A stretch of DNA of 64,000 bases from an uncultured Ruminococcus sp. (GCF_937915125.1 NZ_CALDMP010000098.1:62001-126000), one strand, 5' to 3'; positions 44,330 through 53,602 are shown, numbered from the stretch's first letter. Notes: generated by a model from the sequence alone, not told the origin. Translations and numbers: made by a program.

Positions 44330-45411
44330 CGGAACATTATCCCTCCCAACAGAAGTGAAATCAGCATTACCACGACCCCAAGCACGCCGCTGAATACCAG
44401 TGCTTTCGGCAGACTCAGGGGCGGTGTTCCCGCCTGGGTGCCCGTCTGTCCGTTTATGGCAAAGTTATAGTTCTTCCCCTGATACCGATAGTGCATGAAC
44501 CACACCGGCAGCAGTACATAGTCATGCTGGACATTTTGCAGCACGGCACGCTTCTGAGTCAGCGCAACGGAAGAATAGCCCTTAATATCGTTCCGGAGCA
44601 AGCTGACGCTGGCTTCCTCCACACGCTGTTTTACACGGGGCAGCACCTGTTCATAGGTCACATCGTATTTCTGCGCCATAAAACCGCTGAGATACTGCAT
44701 ACTGAAGGGCTTCATCTTTCCATAGGGAAATGGCTCGATGGCATCCATCAGGGCGTCCTCGATCTTCTGGGAGCCGTCTGCCGGAACACCCCGATACGGA
44801 ATCATGGCAGCACGTTCCACCAGATATTCCTGTGTCTCCGTAACACGATAATTTCCCTCTGTCCAGCTGCGCACACGCTTTGCAATACCGCTCACATAGG
44901 TATCTGCCTGGCAGTTGGTGAGCCAGAAGGACACATAGACGCCGGACATTTTTTCCAGCTGCTTTTGAGAAGTAAAGCTTCCCGGCAGAAACCAGCGCTT
45001 TTTGCACCACTTATGAAAATTGTCCAATGCCTTCTCACGATCCAGGGCAAAGGGCAGCACATATGCAGGGCAATACTCCCCTGTGAGCCGTCCGGCGAGC
45101 ACCACTGGCGCATGGCAATAATAGCAGAAGGTGGCAGCGGTTTCTGTCTCGGCGATGATCTGTGCGCCGCAGTTTTGACAGGTATAGAGCCGTGTGCCCT
45201 CTTCAAACGCCTTTTCGTCCTTTTCGCTCTCCAGTGTATCTGCATCCGGGTCGGCATCTTTCTTTGCCTGCTGTTCCATCTGCTGATACAGCGCCTGCAT
45301 CTCCGCTTCGGTATAGGTACTGTCGCAGTATTCACAGGAAAAGTTCTGGTGCGCCGGATCAAAGGTCAATTCTGCCCCGCAGTTGGGGCATTTGTATTGT
45401 ACAGTATTCAA
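44326..45411 (-). CDS. TFIIB-type zinc-ribbon membrane protein (YdjG-like)
   Basis: A 361-residue protein. Two zinc ribbons open it: CPNCGAELTFDP with CEYC (about 8-30) and CQNCGAQ with CYYC (about 76-95). The middle has YVLPFALDREKALDNFHKW, shared with YdjG-type proteins, and a membrane helix lies at the extreme C-terminus (LVFSGVLGVVVMLISLLLGG). The start is TTG at 45411, seven bases after AAAGGGG; the open frame upstream has no better site. It overlaps the TPM gene as ATGA. The SPFH gene lies 286 bases upstream with a repeat block between. Confidence 0.85.
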   Translation of the reverse strand: MNTVQYKCPNCGAELTFDPAHQNFSCEYCDSTYTEAEMQALYQQMEQQAKKDADPDADTLESEKDEKAFEEGTRLYTCQNCGAQIIAETETAATFCYYCHAPVVLAGRLTGEYCPAYVLPFALDREKALDNFHKWCKKRWFLPGSFTSQKQLEKMSGVYVSFWLTNCQADTYVSGIAKRVRSWTEGNYRVTETQEYLVERAAMIPYRGVPADGSQKIEDALMDAIEPFPYGKMKPFSMQYLSGFMAQKYDVTYEQVLPRVKQRVEEASVSLLRNDIKGYSSVALTQKRAVLQNVQHDYVLLPVWFMHYRYQGKNYNFAINGQTGTQAGTPPLSLPKALVFSGVLGVVVMLISLLLGGIMFR

Positions 45412-45524
45412 TCCTGTACCCCTTTCTAATGAATCATTTATAATGCATAATGCATTTTTGCTTATGCAAACGCAAATCAATTTTATTTTATGATACGTTT
45501 ACGCAGAATAAACCATGTGAGATC

Positions 45525-45664
45525 GTAGGGGCGAACAGTGTTCGCCCGCAAATCTCCGGAGATCTCCCAACGGGCGAACACAGTTCGCCCCTACATTTGC
45601 ACAGAATTTGTGCAATTTGTAATTGTCGGGAATACGGCGGGCGGATGATATCCGCCCCTACAGT
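45525..45664. repeat. Composite class B palindrome block
   Basis: Three units, 45525-45594 (a pair of arms) and 45634-45663, in the same order and with the same spacer words (such as TGTCGGGAATACGGCGGGCG) as 30810-30948. The gap is otherwise empty apart from a family-2-like end (AACGCAAATCAATTTTA) at 45469. Confidence 0.8.
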
Positions 45665-45697
45665 GGGCTTCTGTCATGTTCGGGGCAACAGCATCCC

Positions 45698-46969
45698 TTA
45701 ATTTCTCGGTTTTCCGCAGTTGGTGCAGAATTTTCCGGTGTTGGATTCGCCGCAGCTGCAAGTCCAGCTCCCGGATGCCTCCGGCTTTTTGCTGCCGCAG
45801 TTGGTACAGAAATTGCCTGTATTGACAGCACCGCAGCTGCAAGTCCAGCCACCGGCAGGCGCCGGTTTTTTGCCGCCGCAGTTGGTACAGAAATTCCCCG
45901 TATTGGATGCACCGCAGCTGCAGGTCCAGGTGTCTGCTGCCGGCTGCTGTGCTGCACGGTTCTGCTGCATTTGCTGCATCTGCTGGGCGTTGGTTGCCGA
46001 AGCGCTTGCCATAAAGCCGCCTGCGCTCTGCATTCCCATGCCCATTGCCATAAACGCCTGACCTGCACCGGCAGTGTTGGAGCCGGCGTTCTGCAAGCCC
46101 TTTGCAATTGCCCCCTGGACATAGCCCTCCCGGATGGTGGGGTCGGACATCATAGCACCCTGGTTGCGCATATTGATGAGCGCCTTGCTCTCGTCGTCAT
46201 AGCTGATGCTGGCGATACCCACGGAGCAGATATCCATACCACGAGCCTGTGTCCAGTCCTCATCCAGCACCGTTGCCATATACTTGGACAGTTCCATGCT
46301 CTTGGACGGCAGCGCCGAAATTCGCACACCGTCCACCGCCATCTGCCCGATGGCAGTCTGGAGCGCCGTCAAAAATTCCGCATTGAACTGGTCGCCCAGA
46401 TCGCTGAAGTCCAGCCGTGTGGCATTGCGGGGTGCCACTTCCATATAGAATTTCAGTGGGTCGGTGATCTTCACAGAATAAGAGCCGTGACAGCGCACAA
46501 ACAGCTCAGCATTATAGAAGCCGTCAAAATACTGGAGCGCATTGCGTGTACCGAACTTCACGCCCCGAATCTCCTGTAAATTGATGAAATACACCTGCTG
46601 GGACTTTCCCGGCTGACCGCCGAATTTGAAGCGTTCGAAGGTCTCCCGGACGGATTCTTTCAGCTCACCGTTGAACATAGAGGGGGCTGAGGAGAGATAG
46701 ACCTCATAGCAGCCCTCTTCTGCGGTATAGTCCACGATCCTGCCGCTGTCCACCAGAATCATCATCTGATTGGGACCAACTTCGATGCGGGAGCCGTTGG
46801 AAATGATGTCCGGTGTTCCCTTTCGGTTGCTGCCACGCTTTCCCCGTGTCACCTGTACGCCCTTTGTCATGACGGTGGTGGGGCCCATGTCATCTGCTGT
46901 AATATATTCCAGCCAGGAATCTGCCAGAGAGCCGCCGACTGCGCCGGCAACAGCACGAATAATACCCAT
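45698..46969 (-). CDS. SPFH-domain protein with three C-terminal zinc ribbons (YdjI-like)
   Basis: A 423-residue protein. It starts MGIIRAVAGAVGGSLADSWL, then an SPFH/virion-core-like domain (about 50-290, with GPNQMMILVDSGRIVDYTAEEG). A short Met/Gln linker (AQQMQQMQQNRAAQQ) follows, then three tandem ribbons of the form WTCSCGxxNTGxFCTNCG (about 345-423). Bacillus YdjI has the same architecture and recruits PspA to stressed membrane. No pspA is in this window. The start at 46969 follows AGGAGG; promoter at 47049-47077. Confidence 0.88.
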   Translation of the reverse strand: MGIIRAVAGAVGGSLADSWLEYITADDMGPTTVMTKGVQVTRGKRGSNRKGTPDIISNGSRIEVGPNQMMILVDSGRIVDYTAEEGCYEVYLSSAPSMFNGELKESVRETFERFKFGGQPGKSQQVYFINLQEIRGVKFGTRNALQYFDGFYNAELFVRCHGSYSVKITDPLKFYMEVAPRNATRLDFSDLGDQFNAEFLTALQTAIGQMAVDGVRISALPSKSMELSKYMATVLDEDWTQARGMDICSVGIASISYDDESKALINMRNQGAMMSDPTIREGYVQGAIAKGLQNAGSNTAGAGQAFMAMGMGMQSAGGFMASASATNAQQMQQMQQNRAAQQPAADTWTCSCGASNTGNFCTNCGGKKPAPAGGWTCSCGAVNTGNFCTNCGSKKPEASGSWTCSCGESNTGKFCTNCGKPRN

Positions 46970-47048
46970 ATGTAACCTCCTGTGATATACCATTTCATTT
47001 TTTCGCTTGATATTTTCATTACCGTGGAATTGCGGTAATGTTATCACA

Positions 47049-47077
47049 ATTATACCATAAAAAAAACCATTTGGCAA
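47049..47077 (-). promoter_or_regulatory. Promoter of the SPFH gene
   Basis: Minus strand TTGCCA, 17-base spacer, TATAAT, about 80 bases before the start. It reads as a housekeeping promoter, not an ECF type. Confidence 0.7.
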
Positions 47078-47130
47078 GAAAAAAATGCAAATTGTCATAT
47101 AAATTTCCCGTGTCATGGGGATGCACACGA

Positions 47131-47177
47131 AAAACCGCCCTTCCCCTTGTGTGCATCCAGGGAAAAGGCGGTTCTTT
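47131..47177 (-). terminator. Terminator of the 47202-47705 gene
   Basis: AACCGCC pairs with GGCGGTT, with an inner CCCTGG/CCCTT region, and a T run on the minus strand. It belongs to a block of about 64 bases repeated almost exactly at 47810-47872. Confidence 0.75.
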
Positions 47178-47201
47178 TCTTCATTTCAATTTTTGCAAAC
47201 A

Positions 47202-47705
47202 TCAGTCCACGATCTCGTCTGTGGTTGTACTGCGTTCCAGGATCGCCTGAATTTCCTCACAAAGCTGTTCTGCCTTACCGTTTCCGAAATAACCGATGGA
47301 ATACAGCCGTGTACCTGTGTCTGTGGAATTGTCTATCGCCAGATCGCCGCCGTCTGTCAGGGTGATGCAGCAATCCCCGGCGGAAAGAATAATCGTGGTC
47401 GTCTGCCTGTCCATGGTGTAATTGCCCAGTGGAATCAGGCTTCTGAAATTGCGGTGATAGGTATATGCGTTCAGCAATGCGGTGATTTCCTCGAATTCCT
47501 GGGAATCCGGTGATACTTCGTAGGTTTCACTGGTCGCATCCGGTTTTCCCTTTTTCGTCACATGGGAGACAATGACAGCGGCGGAAAGTGCCTGGTTCTC
47601 CGAAATATGATCCCCCAGAGACATGGGGAAAGTCATGTAGACGCAGAAAAGAAGAAACAGTATCATCATAATAAAAATCCAGATATAACGGCGTTTTTTC
47701 TTCAT
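47202..47705 (-). CDS. Hypothetical membrane-anchored protein
   Basis: A 167-residue protein: a basic start (MKKKRRY), one membrane helix (about 7-27) and an exported domain of about 135 residues. The exported part contains SAAVIVSHVTKKGKPD, YHRNFRSLIPLGNY and ITLTDGGDLAIDNST, an alpha/beta pattern without recognised motif; two adjacent cysteines lie near residue 110. The start at 47705 follows CGGAGG. Monocistronic with its own terminator. Not recognised. Confidence 0.68.
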   Translation of the reverse strand: MKKKRRYIWIFIMMILFLLFCVYMTFPMSLGDHISENQALSAAVIVSHVTKKGKPDATSETYEVSPDSQEFEEITALLNAYTYHRNFRSLIPLGNYTMDRQTTTIILSAGDCCITLTDGGDLAIDNSTDTGTRLYSIGYFGNGKAEQLCEEIQAILERSTTTDEIVD

Positions 47706-47814
47706 GAGAACCTCCGGTGATTCTTTAGACGCTTCCGATTCTATTATAGCATAAAAAGCCTTGCATTGCATAACGATTTGGTTATTTTCACGTTATCTTC
47801 TTGTAAAACGAAAA

Positions 47815-47866
47815 ACCGCCTTCCCCTTGTGTGCATCCAGGGAAAAGGCGGTTCTTTTCTTCATTT
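47815..47866 (-). terminator. Terminator of the GH94 gene
   Basis: AACCGCCTT pairs with AAGGCGGTT with an inner CCCT/AGGG helix and TTTTTCG after it on the minus strand, 16 bases past the GH94 stop. Near-identical to the terminator at 47131. Confidence 0.8.
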
Positions 47867-47882
47867 CAATTTGTTTCTGTGC

Positions 47883-50279
47883 TTAGCCCAATACAACCTC
47901 AACTTCGTTTGTCTCAGCCAGAGATGCAGCCGGAACATAGTCGCTGTCCAGTTTTGTGCCGTTCAGTGTCAGAGAAGCCACGCCGCTCTGGACATGGTTC
48001 GGGTTCTTCACCGTAATAGACAGCTTTTTGCCACGGAAGGTCTTTTCCATGGTGAAGCCGTCCCACGCTGCCGGGATAGACGGACAGATGTGCAGACCGT
48101 CTGCATCCGGACGCATGCCGCAGATACCCTCCACGCAGCCTACCATAACAGTAGATGCAGTACCTGTCAGCCAGTGTACGTGAGAACGTCCTGCATAAGG
48201 TGAAGCGGTGGACTCAGTGAACTGACCGTGAACATACGGCTCCAGCACACGCTGCTCTGCCTTGTCGTTCATGGATGCCGGCGAGCTTTCCTCGAAATAG
48301 CGGAATGCAGCGTCGCCGTGTCCCAGCAGGCTCTCTGCCAGAATGAGCCAGCCCTGGGACTGGGAGAAGATACCGCCGTTTTCCTTGGTATCCGGGTTGA
48401 AGATATGCATGAGTGCACCGTCGAAATAGTGGTCGATATACGGCGGATCCAGCAGCTTTGCGCCATAGGGTGTGTCCAGAATATCTGCAACAGACTGCAT
48501 TGCCTTATCGCTCTGCTCCTTGGATGCGAAACCGGAAATGACGCTCCAGCTCTGGGGATTCAGCCACATAGAAGCCTCAGGGTCTTTCTTTGCACCTACC
48601 ACAACGCCGTCCTCACGGATGCCGCGGATGAAGCGATCTTCATCCCAGCAGTCAGACAGGGTATCGCCCAGTGCCTTCTGTGCCTTGGTCAGGTATGCGA
48701 TGTATTCCTCATCCTTACGCTCTGCGGCAAGCTCCAGCATCATGGACATTGCATAGTACAGCTGGAATGCCACGAAAGTGGATTCGCCCTTCTTGCCCAG
48801 ACGCAGGCAGTCGTTCCAGTCTGCGTGGAGACCAGCAGGCATATTGTGATCGCCCAGACGCTCCATGGAGAAGCGGATGGCTCTCTTCAGGTGGTCATAG
48901 ACCGTATCCTCGCCGCCGTTTGCATAGACAATGACTTCGTCATAGAATGCCTTGTTGCCGGATTCGCCCACATACTTGCGGATGGTGGGGAACAGCCACA
49001 GTGCATCGTCTGCACGATAGGACGGGTGACCCGTTTCCTTGACGTATTCCGGATCGTCCGGGGTATTCTCGTGACCGGCATTGTGGTCGAATTTTACCAG
49101 AGGCAGACCGCCGCCGTTGTCTACCTGTGCAGACAGCATAAAGCGGATCTTGTCCGCCGCAAGCTCCGGATCCAGGTGAATGATACCCTGGATATCCTGT
49201 ACGGTATCACGATAGCCATAGCCGTTACGCAGACCGCAGTATACGAAGGATGCTGCACGGGACCAGATAAAGGTGATGAAGCACTGATAAGCGTTCCATA
49301 CGTTGATCATGTTATTGAAGGACTCGGACGGTGTGTTTACCTGGAAGTTGTCCAGCTTGCCGTGCCAGAATGCCTTCAGTTCCTCCACTTCCTTATCCAC
49401 CTTGCCGGCAGTCTCATAGGAAGCCAGGATCTCGTTTGCCTGGGTATTGTCCTTCTGACCCAGAACATAGATCAGTTCCTTGGACTCCCCGGGCTGGAGT
49501 ACGATGTCACTCTGGAGTGCACCGCAGGCGTTGGCGTTATAGTTCATCTCGCCGGTGCACTTGCCCTGTTCCACCACAATGGGATTGGAATAGGTGCGGT
49601 ACGGCCCGATGAAGCTGTCCAGATTGCCGTTATAGCCGGAGATGGGTGCGCCCACCATACCGAAGAAACGCTCTCTGTGGTTGGAACCAGTCTCATCCTT
49701 TCCGCTGTTCTCATTGATGTGCTGGAGGATCTTGTTGCCCTCGAAGCTGGTGCGGGTGATAAACAGGGTGTACTGGAGGTTCACCTGATCCTGTTCGTAG
49801 TTGTTATCGTTGGTGAATTCCACGAAGCCGAATGTGGAGAGGTTTCTGGGCTTGTCGCTGTTGTTGGTGATGACAGCACGCCATACCTCATAGGTTGCGC
49901 CGATGGGCACATAGTAGGTCACCTCAGAGGAAATACCGGCATATTCAGCGGAAATCACGGTATAAGCGGTACCGTGGCGGCAGACGCTCTTGTAGGCATC
50001 CAGGGGCTTGCCCACAGGCTGCCAGGATGCCGACCAATAATCCGCGGTGTCGTTGTCACGCAGATAGATGTAACGTCCCGGCAGTGCCATCATGGAATTG
50101 AAGCGGAACCGGCTGATTCTGCCGTTTGCGCCGGACTTCACGAAGCTGTAGCCAGCGGCGTTGTTGGAAATCATAGCGCCGTATTCCGGCGAGCCTAAGT
50201 AGTTGACCCAAGGTGCCGGGGTATCCGGGTGGTCAATGACGTATTCTTTGTTTTTGAGGTCAAAATAACCGTACTGCAT
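47883..50279 (-). CDS. Cellobiose phosphorylase, GH94
   Basis: A 798-residue cytoplasmic phosphorylase, matching the family's length. It opens MQYGYFDLKNKEYVI; the central (alpha/alpha)6 barrel holds GLRNGYGYRDTVQD, DDALWLFPTI, and GLHADWNDCL, where D490 is the likely general acid. It splits beta-1,4-linked cellobiose with phosphate into glucose-1-phosphate and glucose. Cellobiose is the best guess; related enzymes act on other disaccharides and cellobionate. A further 70 open codons run through a hairpin and are not used; AAAGGAG precedes 50279. It completes the cellulose-use theme set by the dockerin proteins. Confidence 0.88.
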   Translation of the reverse strand: MQYGYFDLKNKEYVIDHPDTPAPWVNYLGSPEYGAMISNNAAGYSFVKSGANGRISRFRFNSMMALPGRYIYLRDNDTADYWSASWQPVGKPLDAYKSVCRHGTAYTVISAEYAGISSEVTYYVPIGATYEVWRAVITNNSDKPRNLSTFGFVEFTNDNNYEQDQVNLQYTLFITRTSFEGNKILQHINENSGKDETGSNHRERFFGMVGAPISGYNGNLDSFIGPYRTYSNPIVVEQGKCTGEMNYNANACGALQSDIVLQPGESKELIYVLGQKDNTQANEILASYETAGKVDKEVEELKAFWHGKLDNFQVNTPSESFNNMINVWNAYQCFITFIWSRAASFVYCGLRNGYGYRDTVQDIQGIIHLDPELAADKIRFMLSAQVDNGGGLPLVKFDHNAGHENTPDDPEYVKETGHPSYRADDALWLFPTIRKYVGESGNKAFYDEVIVYANGGEDTVYDHLKRAIRFSMERLGDHNMPAGLHADWNDCLRLGKKGESTFVAFQLYYAMSMMLELAAERKDEEYIAYLTKAQKALGDTLSDCWDEDRFIRGIREDGVVVGAKKDPEASMWLNPQSWSVISGFASKEQSDKAMQSVADILDTPYGAKLLDPPYIDHYFDGALMHIFNPDTKENGGIFSQSQGWLILAESLLGHGDAAFRYFEESSPASMNDKAEQRVLEPYVHGQFTESTASPYAGRSHVHWLTGTASTVMVGCVEGICGMRPDADGLHICPSIPAAWDGFTMEKTFRGKKLSITVKNPNHVQSGVASLTLNGTKLDSDYVPAASLAETNEVEVVLG

Positions 50280-50363
50280 GGGTAGAAATCTCCTTTGCAT
50301 GTTTATTTTCAATAATTTATGTACGAAATGGTTATTATCAGAAATATCCTTGTCTTTCCGTAC

Positions 50364-50432
50364 AAAAAAACAGCCGACAGCGGTATGCCGGCTGTACATG
50401 TTTATCATACCATAGAACGGATTTTTTTGCAA
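50364..50432 (-). promoter_or_regulatory. GH94 promoter with a terminator-like hairpin at the transcript start
   Basis: Minus strand TTGCAA (50427-50432), 17-base spacer, TATGAT (50404-50409). Right after the expected start, ACAGCCG pairs with CGGCTGT and is followed by TTTTTTT (50363-50395), about 85 bases before the GH94 start. The hairpin could attenuate GH94 or end transcription from rnr. Confidence 0.6.
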
Positions 50433-50507
50433 GGGGGTTTGTAAAAAAAATAGAGTTATGATATATTGTAGTAGATTTTGCAGGCGCAAGGACAGCAGAA
50501 TTCCAAT

Positions 50508-50694
50508 CTGCGGATCGATGTGGGCATCGACCCCTACAAAAGGTTATAGAATTCGTGGTGACTTGTAGGGTGAGATGCCCACATCGCACCGTTTTCCTGT
50601 TGGATTTTGACTGCTTGCAACAGTCCGCTTGTCTTGAAAGCAATATCGTCTTGCCCATGACGCAAAAACGGGCGGATGATAGCCGCCCGTACAT
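50508..50694. repeat. Class B-type inverted repeats between rnr and GH94
   Basis: GATGTGGGCATC with CCCCTACAA (from about 50517) is inverted at 50550-50586 (TTGTAGGG, GATGCCCACATC), giving arms of over 20 bases. A smaller palindrome CGGGCGGATGATAGCCGCCCG lies near 50670-50690, split here as CGGGCGG and CCGCCCG. No gene in the 441-base gap. Confidence 0.75.
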
Positions 50695-50720
50695 GTTGCA
50701 TATGCTGGATAACGCCGCAG

Positions 50721-52877
50721 TTACGCCGACTCATGTCCCTCTTCCACCAGAGCAAAGTCCACATTCCCGCTGTTCACGTCAATCTTCGTGCACTGTACCC
50801 GGACAGTATCGCCCAGACGATAGCACGCAGTGCCCTGTTCTTCCCGGAAGGCAATGCTGTCATCATTAATCCAGTCGCTCTCCGGCAGAGAAGCCACATG
50901 CACCAATCCCTCAACGGTGTTGGGCAGTGCCACATAAAAGCCGAAATCCGTCACGCCGGCAACGATGCCATCAAAGACCTCGCCCAGATGCTGCTGCATA
51001 TACTCCGCCTTGTAGCAATCGTCGCAGTCACGCTCAATGGTAATAGCACGGACTTCCGTGTCGCTGGACTGAGCAGATGCCTGTACCACAAATGCCCCAT
51101 AGCGTTCCTGAATTGCTTCGGCATCGGGATTCTCGCAGTAGCTGCTGAGGATACGGTGGATAGCAAGGTCAGGATACCGGCGAATGGGAGAGGTGAAATG
51201 AGCATAGTCCTTCAGCGCCAGACCAAAGTGTCCGATGGGCTCCGGCGCATAGGCTGCCTTTGCCATGGAACGCAGCACCATGACATTCAGTACCGGATAC
51301 AGCTCTGTCCCCCGTGCGCCGTCCAGGATCTGTGCCAGATGTGCCGGTTTAACGTCGGTGAATACCGGAACCTCTACGCCCAGACGCAGGAGAATTTTCT
51401 CCAGATTCTCGATCTTTTCCGCATTGGGCTTGTCGTGGACACGATAGACAAAGGGCAGGTTCTTTTCCCGTGCCATTTTTGCCGCAGCCTCGTTTGCCAG
51501 AAGCATCATTTCCTCAATGACGCATTCGCTCTTGCCGCGTTCCCGTGCCACAACATCTACGCAGACGCCTTCTTCGTTCATGATAAGCTTTCCCTCGGCA
51601 GTTTCCAGCTCCGGTGCACCACGCAGCTTGCGTTCCCGGAGACGGATATCGCACAGCTCATCCATGAGGGGAATCATGTGCACAACGTCCTGATACTTGT
51701 CAAGCAGCTCCGGCGAAGCCGTGCCGTCCAGAATCTCATTGACTTCGCTGTAAACGCCCTTGACTGCCGAACGGATGACCGTCTTGCGGAAATCATACTT
51801 CACAATCTCGCCCTTTTTGTCCAATTCCATAAGAGCAGAAAAGGCAAGGCGATCCTCACAAGGGTTCAGGGAGCAAATGCCGTTGGACAGGCTCTTGGGC
51901 AGCATGGGAATGACGTGGTCAGCGTAGTAAATACTGGTGCCCCGGCGCAGTGCCTCCTCGTCCAGCGGTGTTTTCGGGCGGACATAGTGGGAGACATCGG
52001 CAATATGCACCCCCAGTTTGTAGCCTGTCTCCGTTTTTTCCAGAGAGACTGCATCGTCCAGGTCTTTGGAGTGGGCACTGTCAATGGTGAAAATCGGCGT
52101 ATCACGCAGATCCAGGCGCTTTTTGTATTCCTCTTCCGGAATGGGTGCATTTGCAAGGGTATCCGCCTGCTGTACCACTTCTTCCGGGAATTCCTCCGTC
52201 ACACCGTGGAGCGCCACCATAGCCTGTGCACAAACGCTGGCACGTGTGGAAGTACCGAAGCTGAACACGATCTTCACCTTGTGTTCCGCATGGCGCTGTC
52301 CACGATAGACTACCTCTGCCAGAACCTTTTCCCCTTCGTTGTACAGCACGCTGTCCTTGCGCTGAATCTGGATGGGCGTCTTGGACATAGTGTCCGCCCG
52401 GAACATCAGCCTGCCGTCCTCGTTGACGATAACGCCGGTGAGACGGTTGTCCGCTTCTTCCAGAATGGCAAGGACTTCGCCCTCAGGCTTGCCGCTCCGG
52501 GAGGGAATATTGCCGATGAGTACCCGATCTTTCGTCATCGCACCCTGTAAGAATTTTCCGGGGATGAATACATCCATTGCCCCCTCTTCTTCCGGCCGTG
52601 CGAAACCGAAGGTACGGCTCAGACGGACGATGGTTGCCGGGTAATAGCCCATATTGGCAGAGGAAACATAGCCCCGGCGGCGTTCGCAGATAGCACCCTC
52701 ATGACGCAGTTCATCCACTGCCTTGCGGAAGTTTGCAGCACCGCCCCGATTTGTGCGGCACTTTGTGGCAAGCTCCCGGTCACTCAGGGGTGTCCGTCCG
52801 TTTTTCTTCAGAATAGTCATGATCTTCTTGCGGTAGCTTTCGACGCTCTCTGCGCCGCCCAATTGCGTGTTTGCCAT
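50721..52877 (-). CDS. rnr: Ribonuclease R
   Basis: A 718-residue 3-prime to 5-prime exoribonuclease. An N-terminal winged helix (about 15-75) and cold-shock domains precede the RNB domain, whose metal aspartates lie in TIDSAHSKDLDDAVSLE near residue 265. FTSPIRRYPDLAIHR is the other RNB signature, and an S1 domain closes the protein (VFDGIVAGVTDFGFYVAL). The Lys-rich tail of E. coli RNase R is absent. The start at 52877 follows AAAGGAG. It follows secG on the same strand, as in Bacillus, where secG-rnr-smpB are linked. Confidence 0.95.
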   Translation of the reverse strand: MANTQLGGAESVESYRKKIMTILKKNGRTPLSDRELATKCRTNRGGAANFRKAVDELRHEGAICERRRGYVSSANMGYYPATIVRLSRTFGFARPEEEGAMDVFIPGKFLQGAMTKDRVLIGNIPSRSGKPEGEVLAILEEADNRLTGVIVNEDGRLMFRADTMSKTPIQIQRKDSVLYNEGEKVLAEVVYRGQRHAEHKVKIVFSFGTSTRASVCAQAMVALHGVTEEFPEEVVQQADTLANAPIPEEEYKKRLDLRDTPIFTIDSAHSKDLDDAVSLEKTETGYKLGVHIADVSHYVRPKTPLDEEALRRGTSIYYADHVIPMLPKSLSNGICSLNPCEDRLAFSALMELDKKGEIVKYDFRKTVIRSAVKGVYSEVNEILDGTASPELLDKYQDVVHMIPLMDELCDIRLRERKLRGAPELETAEGKLIMNEEGVCVDVVARERGKSECVIEEMMLLANEAAAKMAREKNLPFVYRVHDKPNAEKIENLEKILLRLGVEVPVFTDVKPAHLAQILDGARGTELYPVLNVMVLRSMAKAAYAPEPIGHFGLALKDYAHFTSPIRRYPDLAIHRILSSYCENPDAEAIQERYGAFVVQASAQSSDTEVRAITIERDCDDCYKAEYMQQHLGEVFDGIVAGVTDFGFYVALPNTVEGLVHVASLPESDWINDDSIAFREEQGTACYRLGDTVRVQCTKIDVNSGNVDFALVEEGHESA

Positions 52878-52963
52878 ACAATGGCTCCTTTCTCCTGCCG
52901 CCCATTGCGGCAGATCTCTTTTTCTCAAGCTTTACTTTATCAGGAAATCTTTGTTTGTGGACA

Positions 52964-53094
52964 ACCCCTCCACCATTGCTGCGCAATGGTCCCCCTCCCC
53001 TTTCAGGGGAGGCTGGAATGTTCAGTTTTGGTAAAGTTTACAACAATGTCTCCCCTGAAAGGGGAGGGGGACCGCCGATAGGCGGTGGAGGGGT
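52964..53094. repeat. Class A palindromic repeat, variant core
   Basis: ACCCCTCCACCATTGCTGCGCAATGG at the left (written here as ACCCCTCCACC plus CATTGC/GCAATG), a spacer of about 40 bases, then CTCCCCTGAAAGGGGAG and GGTGGAGGGGT at the right. It lies between secG and rnr. Confidence 0.75.
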
Positions 53095-53129
53095 ATTAAC
53101 CAGCAAACAAAAATCACGCAGTCCATCAT

Positions 53130-53195
53130 ACACAAAAAAACATCCTGCGCCTCAGCAACCTTCCCGACAATCCGGGAAAACACCGAAGCACAGGA
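53130..53195 (-). terminator. Terminator of secG
   Basis: On the minus strand TCCTGTGCTTCGGTGTT pairs imperfectly with GGTTGCTGAGGCGCAGGA around an inner TTCCCGGATTGTCGGGAA helix, then TGTTTTTTT. Confidence 0.75.
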
Positions 53196-53211
53196 CGAAG
53201 AGCCGCCTCGT

Positions 53212-53469
53212 TTACTTGGTGAGCAGCGGCATCACAATATCCATAAACAAAATCAGAACAAAGAATGCAACGGAACAAACGAATGTGATCTTCTTCAGAC
53301 GTGCTTCCTTTGTGCGACCACGGTTTTTGTCATAGAACGAATCGTTGCTTGCACCGGTCAGTGCAGCAGTGGCGTTCTGGGGCTTCTGCTCCTGCATCAT
53401 GCAGATGATGATGAGGACAATGCTGATCGCCAGGACAACAGCACCCAGGATAATTTCCAATGCGCTCAT
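53212..53469 (-). CDS. secG: Preprotein translocase subunit SecG
   Basis: An 85-residue inner-membrane protein with two helices (about 4-24 and 60-81) and the loop QEQKPQNATAALTGAS, typical of SecG. It assists SecYEG-mediated export. The start at 53469 follows GGGAGGAGGG. Promoter at 53529-53557. The gene is divergent from yabP. Confidence 0.9.
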   Translation of the reverse strand: MSALEIILGAVVLAISIVLIIICMMQEQKPQNATAALTGASNDSFYDKNRGRTKEARLKKITFVCSVAFFVLILFMDIVMPLLTK

Positions 53470-53528
53470 GGAATCCCTCCTCCCGTCGTTTTTCATGCAG
53501 TTTTCTGCAAGTTATCAATATTTATAAT

Positions 53529-53557
53529 ATTATACCACGTTTCCCAGAAGATTGCAA
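53529..53557 (-). promoter_or_regulatory. Promoter of secG
   Basis: Minus strand TTGCAA, 17-base spacer, TATAAT, about 60 bases before the start. Confidence 0.75.
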
Positions 53558-53602
53558 GGGATTTTTCTCGGAAATTTAGACAAAGAAATCCTGTACAAAC
53601 TG

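Noticed and set aside
48228..50198. 656-codon plus-strand frame across the GH94 gene
   Set aside because: Antisense shadow of cellobiose phosphorylase; no start context and no family features.
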